Notes: a model not told the origin generated them from the sequence alone. A DNA stretch of 64,000 bases from Melanocharis versteri (GCA_013397845.1 VZTG01001839.1:1-64000); one strand, 5' to 3'. Counted from the first letter of the stretch, positions 48,108-61,489 are shown. Numbers and translations: made by a program.

Positions 48108-49516
48108 TGTGACATTATTATTATTATTTACTCCCTTACATCTCATCCCTTGTGCAGGTGAGAAATGGGAACAGTTTCAAATTTTGGTCTCTGGAATTCT
48201 TTTTCTGGGTTGCTAAAGTGAGGGTAAAAAACAGAAAAGGTGAACTCCATGAGTTTCAATGACACTAATTGGATTTGGCTAGGCTTTCCATGTTGAATCA
48301 AATAGATGCCAACTTAAACTAAATAAAATGTAGCAAGAAAGATTTTATGAAAACCAAAGGTGGATTTGCTTTGTCTACTCAAGTAAAAATGAATGAATAA
48401 ATAAACACTCCAGACAGCGCTTTTGACCATGTTCATTAAAGTAAGCGCATGGTTAACTTTATGATTCCTATCATCTGACACCTAGAAAACTAGCTTTCAA
48501 ATTCATTCCTGAAAGGGCTGGTATTTATTAGGACTGGTCAGTTTTCTTTCCTTTTCCGCATAATTATCTTCTGGATAAATATTACTATGAAAGGGGTTTT
48601 GCAATGCTGGCTGCTGACATAGCCAGCACCTGGAGCCACGGTGGTGCCAATCCAGCGGTGCAGCAGATGTGCCTCTGATGGTACCAAACACCTTCCTTGG
48701 GCAGTGCTCTTCCCCATCCACCTCCAAGCCCTTCAGAAAAGTGGGTACCATGATTCACACTCTGCAGCTGAGGCACAGCTGGAGCAAAGGGCTTAAAGAA
48801 ATCAGCCGACAGTTTTGAGAAGGCGTGGACTACTTGCATCTTCCCTGAAACTACTGGGGTGAGAGTGATGTTTCTGTCACTGCTGGCTTTTCATATGTCT
48901 ATCGAGAAGGTGTGTAATTAGTTTACTTTGTAAATTAAACTGCAAAATACTGTACTGATTTACAGCTGGGTTAGGCTGACTTGCTGAAATGAGCAAGATT
49001 TCTGAAGTAAGAGCAGAGAATAATAGCTGCTCTGCTGATACCCTTTGAATTTGAAACTTAATGCTCAGGCACTTCCCAGGCGAAGTGAGTCAACCCTCAC
49101 TCGTAGTTGTCTCTGGCACAGGCAGAGGGATTGCACATGAATTTCAGGAGTGTAGCAACACCCCCAGGGCTGAGGGTGTGCACTGATGTATGTACTTACA
49201 TTAATCTATTCTACGCTCTAAACCAACCACAGGCAGATGCATATTTCACGGCCAACCTGCTCAGCAAAGCTCCCAAATGACAGTCTATGAGTCAAATAAT
49301 GTGAAACTGAAACGTGCGGTGGAAGGGAAATTCCATGTTTGACCAAGCAAACACCTCTCTGATTCTAAATTGTTCTCAGCCAGCTTCTTTTGGTCGTACT
49401 TCCTTGGTGATTTGCCTATAAAATGAGCTTTTATTTAATGCTTTGAAATACTGTGTTAATAAGAAGGCTATAGAACCACATCAGATATTTCTGAATTCCA
49501 GCACAAATCTGTTATC
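48108..49516. other. gene-free unique sequence
   Basis: A short ATT run follows the CR1. Beyond it nothing is recognisable. Confidence 0.5.
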
Positions 49517-49640
49517 TATTATTATTATTATTATTATTATTATGCAAGCAGTCCTGTTTGGGCAAAGGAGCTTTGCAATACAATTTGCCAAATGAGTAAC
49601 AGGTCTCTGCCCTAAGGAGCTTACAGTCTAAAGGCAATTT
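49517..49640 (+). repeat. (ATT)9 microsatellite plus ancient amniote dispersed repeat
   Basis: An uninterrupted (TAT/ATT)n run at 49,517-49,543 is followed by a segment with 'ggtctctgccctaaggagct' and 'tacagtctaa'. I recognise the pair (ATT run, then '...cagtccctgccc-aa-gagcttacaatctaa') as a common arrangement of an ancient interspersed repeat in turtle, crocodile and bird genomes. The exact family is not certain from memory (CR1/L3-type 3' end or a related SINE). The microsatellite would be the family's own 3' or linker repeat. Confidence 0.55.
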
Positions 49641-50750
49641 TGGCAAGGTTTTCAAAGGTGCTGTGTACCCACAGTTTACAGTGACTTCAATGAGAACCTG
49701 TGAGTCCAATGACAACTTTGAAAGTCATGCCAAATATAAATAATTACTTTTTTTTCCTTCTTTGATATCTGGAAGTCACTCATAACTTTTTAATTACAAA
49801 CGTGTTATCAAATTTTATTGTTTGACTTGTTTAGTTCCATCTCCCCCTTTCAGGACTGATCTTCATTTGGTTGATAGACATCTGTAATTTCCTCCCTTAC
49901 AGTGTAAAAGAGGAGCCCAATAGGCTCCTAGCAATGGCTGGTTAGCCACCACTAGGGAAAATCCTACTGAATGTAGCAGCTATTGGGCTGAGCTACATCC
50001 CTATTTTTATTGGTGAATATAACTGGAAGGTTGTCTGTTGCTTGTACTGGATAAATTGAGGGGACTAATAATTTCACTAATGCTCACAAATATAAGAGGT
50101 AAGCAGGTGGGATATTTTAGATCTCTGATAGTAGGTAGAAGCCTCAGGATACAAGGAAAGGAGGTTTTCATAGGTGCTTGTGCATAGTGGGGAGGATATT
50201 TTAAAATAGTTTTTAAAAATAGGCTTCCTGGCAAAGCTAATACCTTCAAAATGCTAGGGCAATATAATCTGTAGGTAAATATATACTTAAATTTAAGATT
50301 TAAACAAGTTATGCACAGGTCATGATGTTTTCCACTATTCATACAGATAGCTGGATGCAGGATATGGAATGTGTATTGTGGAGAGCCTCTGATGTCTCCA
50401 TACTCCCTAAAGAGCACTGAAACTCAGTATCTATTTCCAAAGCAGGCTAAAGGGGTTTAGCAGATTATATCTGGATTAAGAGGAAAGGGTTTTTTATTTT
50501 TCTGGGGTCTTTCATGATGTTATTATTACTCTTCTACTTCGTATTCTTCACTCTTTTACTTTGGAACTAAGCTATGAAATAGCTATGATTTTATGAAGAA
50601 GGAAAGCAAAAGAGAAGATAAATTTATTGATGTGATCAAGGTACTAAGCAGAACAGAAAAGCAATGTAGAACGCATGAAAGGCTTGAAAATGAAAATTAA
50701 TTCTCTGTACATGGTGGGAAAGGGTAATTTTAGTCACACCCAGCTCTTAT
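49641..50750. other. gene-free unique sequence
   Basis: No gene is recognised. A 136-codon minus-strand frame (50,007-50,417) has no motif and is treated as chance. Confidence 0.5.
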
Positions 50751-50940
50751 TTGGTGCTTTTCTCTTGTGGATCTCAAAGTACCTTAGCCAATCAGTGAGT
50801 ACCACTACCTGATTTATGGATGTGGAAAGTAAGGAACAGACAGGGAATATCACATGCTTAAGGCTGCCCAGGATACCAGCTAGGAATAGCAACAATATCC
50901 TGCTGCTGCAAAGCTGAATCCACTAGATCATATTAGCTGC
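50751..50940 (+). mobile_element. ancient MIR-like (CORE-type) SINE remnant
   Basis: The order of words follows MIR/CORE-SINE type elements of amniotes: 'gatctcaaagtacctta', 'gatttatggatgtggaaa', 'aacagacagggaat', 'cacatgcttaaggctgccca', 'taggaatag' and 'aatccactagatca'. These correspond to the consensus steps 'cattttacagatggggaaact-aggcacagagaggt-aagt-acttgcccaaggtcacacag' and the final '-aaccactagacca-'. Divergence is high and no A- or B-box can be confirmed. This would be an old element shared by amniotes, not a recent insertion. Confidence 0.55.
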
Positions 50941-51426
50941 GAATGATGAGTCAGCTGCAAAAGCACTGTTGAATTGCCACCAATATTGGAATGCAGCCTA
51001 CAAAAGAAATTGGGTTTCTCTGACCCAAACTATGCTGTAAAAATGGTCTGTTCCACCTGACTGTGGCATCCTCACCCAAACCTGACATGAGACTGGAAAA
51101 GGCAGCGGGCTGTTCTGATGACCTGCTCAGCCCTTCCTCCTCCACAGGTGAGCAGAGGCAACAGGCCTTTGCTCCAAACTTTCTACCCAGGTTACCCTAG
51201 ACAATTTCCATTCCCTTCAGGAAAACTGCTGCATCGTCCTTCTGTGAGTTTCCCTGGTGCCTGGCAACCCACCAGAGCTACATTCTTTGATAATCTCCCC
51301 TTCACCTTCACATTGTCCACATACATGTATTAATAATGGTGATTATAGTTGAGTATTATCTTATTTTGGCAGCAGTTTTTTGGAAGACAAAATAAGAAAT
51401 CTACTGCTTTTGTTGATGTTGCTTAT
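50941..51426. other. gene-free unique sequence
   Basis: Nothing recognisable. Confidence 0.5.
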
Positions 51427-51690
51427 CTCCCCTGCCAAGACTTCACCTCCTTCTCTTCTCCTTTCTTGAGTCTTTTCCAATGTCTGTTTTCCCTCCACAT
51501 AATTTTCCTTCTTGTTGAATATTGTACTATATTAATACTTTTTCTTCCTATTTCCCTCTGCCTTTTTCTCCTCTCCCACATTCTGATTCTGTTCATGACC
51601 TCCATCCTTCTTCTTCTGTGTCTTTTTCCCACATTCCTCCTTTTCTCTCTGGTTTTTCCCAGTCTCTTCAGCCAGAAACAGATCGATCAT
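51427..51690. repeat. polypyrimidine (C/T-rich) low-complexity region
   Basis: About 260 bp are strongly C+T on the + strand, with many TTCTTC, CTCCTT and TTTTCCC runs broken by short mixed segments. The strand asymmetry explains the 169-codon Phe/Leu/Ser-rich + frame (51,349-51,858) and the Arg/Lys/Glu-rich minus frame opposite it. Neither should be read as a membrane or basic protein. Confidence 0.75.
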
Positions 51691-54279
51691 GTCAGGTGGT
51701 TTGGGGAGTTTCAGAGCAAGTTCACGAACAGGAGATGGTCAGGCCAAGCAAAGCATCTGGATTCAGCAGTTTCTCAGCTGTTTTGCATCTACCTTCTGTG
51801 TAGTCTGAGCACATGGAAGGAGGCAAGCTGCCATATCTGCTGGAGATGTGCTCTGTAGTCATCAGGGATGACAAGGTGATACAGCTATCCAGAAAACCAG
51901 AGTGTCCATGCCTTTTCACCCTGTTTGACCAGCAGGACCTCACCCTCACTTGCCTTAGAGATTTAGGAAAAGGTTTGGGCATAAGCTAAAGGTGAGAGTA
52001 ACCCATTAAATATTTGCAGAAATGCTCAAATCAGTTCACTTTTGTGGCCAAACTAAACAAGCAAGGTCAGCAATGTTATTTAACACAGTAAAGCAGACAA
52101 ACTGATTGAAAATTGTCTGTGTTAAAATCCAGCTTTGGTCTTCTGTGTACTTCGAGATACTCCCCAGTCAGTATCACAAAAAATATTACATAATTAAGAG
52201 TGTTAGTCACAGAGAGTACACTTGTGTTTGTAATTGCTCAACCCGATTCAAAGATATTGAGAACAAAATGTGTACCATCATTGCCTGCCTTCATACCTAG
52301 CTGTCAGCCCTTGCAGAAGGGTGCGTATGGCATGGTAGCTCATATTATACGAGAGAATACACCAGCACTGGAAAAAACATTCAAAGCATATAAACCCCAC
52401 AAAGTGTGCTAGTTTTGCAGGCAGAGCCAGTATATCCAGGGGATTCACCTGCTCCACAGGACTGATGCCTCTAGTCCTGAGGCTCATTTTCCCCTAGGCC
52501 TGGCCCTCTGCCTGCCAAAGCAGCAACCATGAGAAGGATGGGGAGGCAGATGGTGCTTTGTGAGCTGCTGGCCTTTCCAGCACCGTCCTGTGCAGATGTG
52601 CTCTCAGCAGAGACAGATGCTTAAATTGCTTGGGGCCCTGCCTACTCTGACTCCCATCATTGCTACTGCCAGTGGAAAATTGCAGACCAAAAAAAGACTC
52701 ATGTAAATAGATTCTTGTTTAAAAGCTTAGTGCCTTCAGCTGTTTCTAACTGAAGCATGTCAAGGTGTAGGAGGGAAGCCCTAATGGCTTATGGGGAGCT
52801 GGGAAACACCGACTTCCGTGAAATGCCTGTGGCCAGCTTTAAATGTTCTTGGAGGTTTTATTTTTAACCATTTCAGTAAGTAAGATATCTCTAGTGGTTG
52901 TTTTGAGGATAAGTAAATGAAGTGTTGGTAATATAATATCAACTATGTGCTTGGCCTCATAATTTTTGTCCTCTCTGTCAGTTCTTCATGAAGCCACAGA
53001 AACCAAACTTTAATTGTTGTCTCTGCCTCAAAACAACATGATTGCTTTTGCAGTTCTCTCTTTGACAAGCTGCCAGCAGTGCATTATCATATACACAGGA
53101 TCTCTCAAGACACTTAAAAGCTGCATATCATCACAAGCTGTCTTCTTGGTAAGAAATAGTGTAGTGTTTGCTCCACTGAAACAGTAGTTAGCTGTGAGGT
53201 ATAAATTTCTAGATGATGACTGCAGAGTTTGGATGGTGATGTAAGGGCTGCAGAGAAGGCAGTAACTCTCTGAGAACGCCTGCCCAGGACTCCTCATCAC
53301 CGTGGAGTGCCTAAATATACCATAAATTGCAGGCTGATTGGCTGGAGGAGACTTCAGCTCCTAAATATCTTCTGCTAACACACACACTGGAATGAGACAT
53401 CTAATTGAGTTACTATGATGCCCGGGCTATCCTCCAACCCACTCACTCCCCAACATTTTTACATTCTGTTCTTTAATAAAAATGCTTACTGTTTTTCTCC
53501 CTTTTCTCCCTTTTCTTGCCTTTTTCCATTATCCTCTCTAACACTCTTTGGAATGGGTCTGCCTGCTGTCTACACCAAGTCACTAAACAGATCACTTCAG
53601 AGAAGGTCTCTAAAGGGAAATTGCCCCTTCCCTTCATCTGACTGGTGAGCTAAAAACTTGGTCTTTGACACTTTGCTCAAGCCAATAATACATCCATACC
53701 CCAACACATGTACCGATTTATTACCTGCTTCTTATTAATGCCCTGCTAAGATGTGGATCACCTGGACTGCTTCTTCTGCCGATACACTTCTGTAGGGTTG
53801 AGGTATCTGTAGTGAGCTCAAGGGTGGCTTCTGCAGATCTCAGTGCAGTAGAAACATAATTTTATACAAGGTTTTTTCTTCTTAAAGTGGTTCCATCAGT
53901 GGAATTATAGAGAACTCCTCAGTTTTGCTGGATTTAGCTGTTACAAATCAAGGTAGTTTGTCTCTCAGAATCTAGCCGGACAACCCATTTGTAGTTATGT
54001 TACTTTCGGTAGTTCAAAAAACTCTGAGTAGTTAACTCTTCCTTTCAATAGAACAGACACGTAACTACAGTGCAGAGAAAGGAGAAAGTGCATAGACAAG
54101 TTTTCTTTGGAGCAGTGGATATCCCAGTGGCTGTATGGATGTGGGGTGTTAGCCGTGCACACTTTGCGCATCCCATGATGGGGAGCCACCCACTGCCATC
54201 GATGTTGTGCTGCTCAATTCAGCAGATGACAGTCAGCTGGTCACAGCAATAACTCCAGGAATGGCCTTGCATCACTGGA
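51691..54279. other. gene-free unique sequence
   Basis: No gene or transposon is recognised. A second short pyrimidine run (CTCCCTTTT repeated) lies at about 53,493-53,530. Confidence 0.5.
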
Positions 54280-54560
54280 AGGCCACAATCTGGTCACCTC
54301 AAAGACTTCTCTGGGCTAAACAATCACAATTCTCTCAGCCTTTCCAGGAAAGGTGCTCCATCCCTTGAATCATCTTGGTGGCCTCCTCTGGATTCGCTCC
54401 ACCAGGTCCTTCCTGTGTTGGGGACCTCAAAGCTGGATGCAGCACTGCAGGTGGGCTGTCACCAGAGCAGAGCAGAGCAGAGGGGCAGAGTCTCCTCTCT
54501 CGCGCTTCCGACCACGTTACTTTTGGTGCAGCCCAATATGTGACTGGCTTTCTGCCTTAA
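54280..54560 (-). mobile_element. CR1 LINE, internal 3'-region fragment
   Basis: Antisense CR1 body: 'ttctctcagcctttccagg', 'aaggtgctccatccctt', 'tggtggcctcctctggatt', 'agctggatgcagcactgcag', 'gtgggctgtcaccagagcag', 'gaggggcagagtctcctctc', 'ttttggtgcagccca' and 'gactggctttctgcc'. It lacks the CR1 3' tail and extends further 5' than the 34.6-kb copy, so it is an internal piece, perhaps truncated by deletion. A small (AGAGC)4 expansion at 54,463-54,482 lies within it. Confidence 0.9.
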
Positions 54561-57263
54561 CATTTTTTGGTTTACTGTGGTTTAAAAGGAATGTATAAGC
54601 CAAGAATCAATTTAGCATGCAGCTGGAGCTGTGACTTCCAGGTGTAAGGTGCAGTCATGGCTGTTCAACACGTTCTAGCTCTAAAGCACTTCACTCATGT
54701 GAGCTGCTGCTCTTAATTGGCATTTGCAGGATCAAGGTCTTCATAAGTCTCCCAGTTGTTTTTCTCAAGTTTCATGAGTGAGCAGGGGCATTTTCTTTTA
54801 GAGGAGGAAAATACTGGTAATGGAAAGTGCAAAAAACTACTTGGAGGCCAGGCCTTTACCACACGAAACGGCCTTGCTATTTCTTCTTCTTTTTTTTAAT
54901 ATACTTCATTTTTATGGTTAGCTTTCCACAGAAATTCTTTGCCTTGTTTCACATTTCATGTTTTTATCTGTGATTTTGAATGAGTGAAGGAACAGGGGTT
55001 AAAAAATGCCCTTTTGGTTTGAGGGCGATATAAGGCTAAATGTTGTTAGAAAGTTTTCGCCAGATGTCCACATTCAGTGATTTTTTTTAACAAAGTAGGT
55101 ACATTTTCTTGAAAAGTATGATGTAGTTCTGCTAAACTCTTTACACTAAAATATTTCAAATTCATTTCACCTGAGAATTCACTGGTTGGGACAAAAGGAA
55201 TGGCCTCTGATTTACAGTAGATTGAATTTGAGTCCTAGCAGTGACACGGGTAATGCTTTGGGAAGGACTGAGTTTGTTTTCCAAGACAACATGATGCAAC
55301 GACTTTTGGCATTGCTGCCTTCCAGTTTTTCACCTATGACCTGGTGAGCATGGCTAAGATGGCACCCATAGTGGGAGGAGAGGAGACATTCTTGTCTCAT
55401 TCCTCTTAAATCAAGAAGTAAGGTGGGAGAGATTTCAAGTTGTTATCACCAAGGCATAGTTTTCAGGAAAAACATTTTTATCCATGATATAAACTCCAAG
55501 CCAAAATTAAAAACTTCTAAAGTAAAGAACAAAAAAAATCCCTTGGGACCCTATCAAATGTTTTCTTGGAACCAAGACTGTGAATTAGGCTTCTATTTTG
55601 TTCCACTGAAGGTAATGAATAATATTTAATAACCTCCTTATGTTATTCTTGGCCTGCCTCTGGAGGGGTTACCCTGGCTGGTCAGCGTGGATAATGGCTG
55701 TCAGAAAAGGTGCTAGGCTGTTTGTATATACCTTGGCGAAGATTTTACCCTCCCCATTCAAGAGCGATATGGGTCTTTATGAAGTGTACAATTTTACAGC
55801 TTCTTTGGAAAAAATAGGCATTGCTGCATTTAGGACAGATAGAAGAAATAATTTGGAAGGCAATCTGTGAGGTGCGTAGAGGGGATAAGCCATTTCTTGA
55901 ACTGTCAGTGTAGTCTAATCTGGACAGATTTCCCTTATTAAGATGGTGTCTCATGTCAGAGGGGTTGGCCGCTGCCCCACCAACAGGGCTGCAAAGCCTC
56001 AGCCTGCTCTTCAGCACTTCCTCTCATCACCTGTTCCCCTGCACCACATCCACTGACCGTCAGTCCTTCAGGAGCTGGTAGGGAGAGTTGTGGTTGTATA
56101 GAAGAGCGTTTGCTGAGTACTCAGTTCCAGACAGTGGGAAATAATTGACTCAGCAGCTGAGAAACCAAAACTCTTGAAGGTCCCTCTCTCTGAACAAATA
56201 AATATAACCAGTGTCAAGTACCCCACTGCTGCTGTTGAAATGGTTGCCTGTAACACGACCAAATGGCAACGTAAACCTCTAAGCAGATTTCAACCTCCAT
56301 TGCCCCTCTTCTGAAATTTTATTTTTAATTATAGAAAATTTAATTATATCTGCTCAAGTTGAAACAAAATGTCATGATGATTAGCTGGCATATCCCATAT
56401 TTTTCTTCTTTCTTGTGTTTTCTGCAAGTGAGCAAATGCATAGGTTCTTTGGATTGCCTAAACAGTGTTTCTTGTCTTACTATGGAGTTTTGGGCAGCAC
56501 ATATAAGGATACAGACCACTCCTGTTCCTTTGGACAGCGTTATCCTTTGATTTAGGTTTCATTCTGATTTTTCTTGTATCAATAGTTTTTGAAAAATGAT
56601 AGCTACCTGTAACTGTTTTGCCCTCATTCAGAAGGAACTTCTTACTGCTGCAACTGCAGCCTGATAATCAGTTGTCATATCCCCACAACTTTTATTTTTC
56701 ACCTAAGTCCTCTAGAAGTTTCCCTGCATTTTATCATGTTATGTTTTACTTACATTGACATGAAAAAAAAAATCTGCTGTTTCAGCTCCTCAGGTTTGTT
56801 GCTGATCCCCTTTCTACTAAAAGAAGGAAGCACTGTTCCAAGCCCCACTTCAGCCAGTGTTTCCATGTATTCCCCTCCAAGAATCACCCAGCCTTGCAGC
56901 TAAATGAGGAATTTGTCTGAGATCACAACTTTTGTCTTTTTTATTCTAAGTGGAATTTACACCAAATTTTGTTCATTTTGCTGTTCAGCAGCTGCAGTTC
57001 TTCAGAGCAGTCCTCACCATCCCTCTTGCAGTAGGTCACTCAGATGCCATGGGCTCTGAAGCCAAAATGACCAAAACTTCTGCTTTCTCCAAAACATTCA
57101 TTTTGATTGGTTTGGCCAGGTAGTCAGTGAGAGCTAAGCACTTTCCCAGCAAGTATGGAGGGTCCTGCAGTTACAGTATTTGAGACCTGGGAAGTGCAGC
57201 TATCCATGTACATCACAAATCATGTGTACAAGTTTGCTGTTGCTCCAGATGTCACTGGTGACC
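54561..57263. other. gene-free unique sequence
   Basis: No gene, RNA or transposon is recognised. AT-leaning, with T runs near 54,890 and 55,080. Confidence 0.5.
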
Positions 57264-57296
57264 GTACAGAAAGTGTACAGAAAGCATACAGAAAGC
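57264..57296. repeat. 11-bp tandem repeat x3
   Basis: gtacagaaagt, gtacagaaagc and atacagaaagc follow one another directly. The three units differ by one or two bases. Confidence 0.85.
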
Positions 57297-59320
57297 TCGA
57301 GCTGAGCCCAGGGCTTTACTGCCTGTTTAGTAACTGGTGTTTTTATGCACGTCTAGGTAGATTGGAATATAGAACGGTAGGGTTTTTATCCATGAGGAAA
57401 AGCCTTTGGCTGAGTGCTCACTGGCCACATTACCAAAGCCAACTGTATTTACAGGCAGCTCCCCTGTCTCTCCAGATCCCAGGGCTGCTTTCACTCCACA
57501 TCACCTCCTGCCTCCCTCCATGGCCTTACCACAGCCCTTGCACTGTAGCCAGCAGGAAAACAACAGGTCTTTCCTGAATGCACCAACCCCTTTTCGACGC
57601 TCACTGCGCCCTGCTCCCTGCGAGGGGTGACTCCATTGCCCCACTGGCCACGGGGCTCCTTCCAGCCTGCCACCCACTGCTGTCTGTGCCAGTCAGCCTC
57701 CCCCACCTCCCTTCAGGGAGAAAAGGAAAATAAGAGGGTGTGAATGATTGGAGTGGTAATGACATTAGAAATTCCATTCTGGCAGTGCATTAAATCTTCC
57801 TTAAAAGCTTTGAAGACCTTCCTGAAAATATGAGCACTAAACAGTGTGGCAGGCCCAGGCCAGGTCACTGAGCCCACCTCTCTGTCCCATGCTGGGAGCA
57901 GTCCATACTGGGAGCACCCTGCTCTTGCCCAAAGACACTGCCCTTCCAAATTGGTTTAAGCACTGTCCCCTCTTCTGCTGCCCTTCCTTTCCTGGTCTCT
58001 GGAAAACTGTCCTGGCTCAGTCTTAAGTAACACTGAGTCAGCCCTCAGCTTCCCAGCTGTACACAGGGACTGTGCAGCTGAGTTTGCTACACAGCCCATG
58101 GACTGCACAGCCTGGGAGACCTAATTCACAGTGGTTCTTCGGCTACACCCTTATGTTCAAAACACATGAATCAGGTCTTGAAAAATCATGGAACTCACCT
58201 AATGATCATGAGATTTAATAAAAATAAACATAGGTTTCTTTTTGCTTGCTTTTAAAAATGATTACACTTTTATACTTTTAGGTGGCTCTCAGATCAATGT
58301 TCAAAGCTCTTCTCCATATCCATGAGGTCCGCAAGCAGAAGTAAATCTGGGACCTGGAGTTTTAATTGAGAAATTGAATACTGGGAGATCTGTGGTTAAA
58401 TCAGGAGCACTGCCAGCCTTGAAATCACAACAATTACATTTCTTCACACACCCCAGCTTCACAGCATTGCTACCTAGTGCCATCTTCAGCATGAGCAGAG
58501 GACCTGGGAAAAGAAAGCTAGGCTGGAACTGGGACCTTTGCTTGATGTCCTTGCTGAAGAGGGAAAGTCATCTCACACTGCTCCCAGATACCCTGACTGT
58601 GGGATGCTGGGAAGTCTAATTTTCTGGCACAGTACTTATTGTCTGTACGATGTGAACAAATCACCCAGTATCTAAAATGCCATAAACACAGTTGTCATTC
58701 TAGCAGAGCTTGTTCCAAATAGGCTATGGGACAAGAAAAGTCAATTTGCTTCTGTAGCTTTGGGGCGGAGAAGAGCAAGTGTTGTAGTAAAATTACAATA
58801 GAAAAAAATTTTAAGGGAAGGTCCCCCGTCTCTTCGATGGATGTCTCAACCCACAGAAAATGAGAGCACTGAAGTCTCAGTGATATGGATTCGTTACAGG
58901 AGTAAGACAGGCTGTCTTGTGAGCCTTACTCCTCAGGTTTTGTGCAAGTGAGAATTCAACCAGGCCTTCAAATAAAGCTTAATTGGAAGGTGGAATTTAT
59001 GTAAAGCATCTGAATTTGGTCAGACAAGTTTCCTGGAAATTAGAAATGAGTTCAAACTGTACCACTGCAAGCCAATTTTTAAATAGTTCAAACTCTAGTC
59101 TAGTTGATTATCTTTTCTTCCCTCTTCCTGCCATCCATTAAAGACTTGGCCTCTGCATGCACATTATTAAAGATAGAAGAAAACTGCAAAATGCATATTT
59201 GGAACCAGTTTGGGCTTTTGGAAACCCCCGGTGGGCAGAAATACTGAAACTTTCTTTGCTAAGTACTCTTTGTGAACTTGAGGTTTCTGATGATGGTTTG
59301 AATCCGGAGTTTGGTGACAC
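57297..59320. other. gene-free unique sequence
   Basis: No gene is recognised. The 140-codon frame overlapping the start of this interval has no motif. Confidence 0.5.
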
Positions 59321-59335
59321 AAAAAAAAAAAAAAA
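59321..59335. repeat. poly(A) run of 15
   Basis: Fifteen consecutive A residues preceded by GTGACAC. No retrocopy is recognised upstream. Confidence 0.85.
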
Positions 59336-61489
59336 GACGCCTTCACTTCATTCAGTGTTTGCTGTTAAAGCCTTTTGGACAATGGGCAGACCCTGAACTC
59401 ACACCCCTAAAATTGCAAAGTTTGTACATTTTAAAGTTTGTGGAGTGACGCAGAAACTATAGGTGAAAGAATCATTTTTAAGTACAGCCCCCATGGGAGT
59501 ACAAAGACTGTGATTAATTAACATGAGGAAAGCAACACCATTTGAAGTATGGAGTCTGTTGTTGTTTTTTTTCCTGTGGTCATTTCCATAACTGGTTAGA
59601 AAATCAGCTCTGATCAAGGAATGTTTTTATTTATTTATTTTAACTATGTCCTACTTAATGGAGATGTAATAATCCAAAGCAATTACATTAAGGTAATTAT
59701 GTTTCAATAAACATAAGCTTGGCACTTCAGAGTGGAAAGGGAACCTGTACCCTCAGCCAATTAGGAGCAGTGAAATGAACAGGAGACAGTTGATTGTAGT
59801 TTGTGGAGTGCATTTATTAAACCAGTAACAAATAATCTATTAATCTTTCTCTAAACATCAGCAACATAAAAGAGTTCCTCACCTCAAAGTCAGTTGCATT
59901 AAACAATTTCAAATGAACAAAATGAGACACCAGAAGTTTTGCATGTTGGGATATGATTTATAGCATGAATTAACTGCTTTTGTGTGATGAAGGGTGTAAT
60001 TAAACTCCAGTGGCAGCATGTGGCCACAGCAAATGGCTTGGCAGAGAGCAGATCTCTGGAAGCCAGCTCACCAGGAAAAGGGTTTGTGTTGCTGGTGGCA
60101 CCGGCAGGTCAGTGGGAAAGCTGGGCAGGCTCCTTCCTACCTTTGTCATGCACAAAGGAAACTTGTGGGCTTACCAGGAGCAGGCATGCCAGAAGGTACT
60201 GTACCAGCGAGCAAAATATAAATGCCTTTGTAAAAAGAGAAAGATTTCACTAAAGCCTTCTGGCCAAGACCAGGAATATCACAGGGGGAAAATGTAAAGG
60301 GAAGCAGTCAACTCACAAATGGAATTACTTTCTGAGTATGCTTTACCACTGGTGCTGGTGTTGCCAAACTGAATGATCTAGGGAAAGGCTTGTGTATTTT
60401 CCTTTGGCTTCCTTTCCTTCTCAACTCTTTTTCTGCATCCAGGTCTCTTGGTTCTCTCTGTTGCTTGGATTTCTGATGCAGTAAAGGAGAGAGAAATGCT
60501 GTATAAAGCTGTAATATTGTGAAGATTATACAGAGAAATGGGAAAGGTTGATATAGGTTGAATTTCAGAAAATGCTTCTCATGTTCCCTTTCTGTCAGGC
60601 AGAATCTCTAAATACCCAGAGGTCATCTAATGGGGCCCCATGCTAAAACCTGCAGTTTGCCAGAGCAACAGGGTGCACAGGTAGCCAGGGCTTTACATAA
60701 AGCTATTAAATGGGCTTATTTGCAATCTGTCTGCTCAAGCACATGATGTCTTCATTCATTTAACACTATGCAAGGACACACTGCTGCTGTTGCCGCTGGC
60801 ATCTTCAAGTTTTTATATACATTGCTTTTAGTTTGTTAAGACAGGTGATCTTTTTCATATGGCAGGTAAAACCAGCTTAAGTTTGTTGGTAGTAAATCAT
60901 AACCATCTGATTTACTGGGAAAAATATGAAGCCATCTAATATTTTATCAATCTGAAGTAGCAATAGAAAAAAATTCTGTGTCTATATGTGCAAGCCAATA
61001 TGTTTTCAGTGTTACTACAAGGGGAGTTAAACTTCAAATTCCCCCTGTAACTCTCCAACTTACACTGATTCTTCCTCATCACTTCTTCTTTCTCTAAGTC
61101 CACATGCTTTTTCCTGTTTGATATCCTTTTACTCTCTGTGATGACACATGGTCTTTAACACCTTCATTAATCTTAGCATCTTCTTAGGGTCTCATATATG
61201 TATTATCCCATAGGGTCTTTCAGCTAATATAAAGCTGATTTGTAATAATCAACATTATGGATGATAATAATTTATGCAATTTATCCATGAACTGCATTTG
61301 GTGTATCCTAGAGGCTATCAGTGGATGCAGTATCTCCAAAGGCACAAACAGTGTGTTAGGCTTGAGAGGGTAGCAAGATAAGCTGGAGATCAGGGGGTTT
61401 TGACTCTAGTAAAAAAACATGACGTGTATTGCTAACTTGAAAACCTAGATTTTGAAAGATCACTGGATACTTAAAAAACCTCTTTTATG
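59336..61489. other. gene-free unique sequence
   Basis: No gene or repeat is recognised apart from a short TTTA run at about 59,626-59,641. Confidence 0.5.

Noticed and set aside
51349..51858. 169-codon + frame with many Phe, Leu and Ser residues, resembling a membrane protein
   Set aside because: The hydrophobic character is a by-product of a polypyrimidine tract. TTT, CTT, CTC and TTC codons are low-complexity DNA, not transmembrane helices.
54463..54482. (AGAGC)n run considered as an independent microsatellite
   Set aside because: It lies inside the CR1 fragment, where the consensus already has an AGAGCAGAG word, so it is a small expansion within the element.
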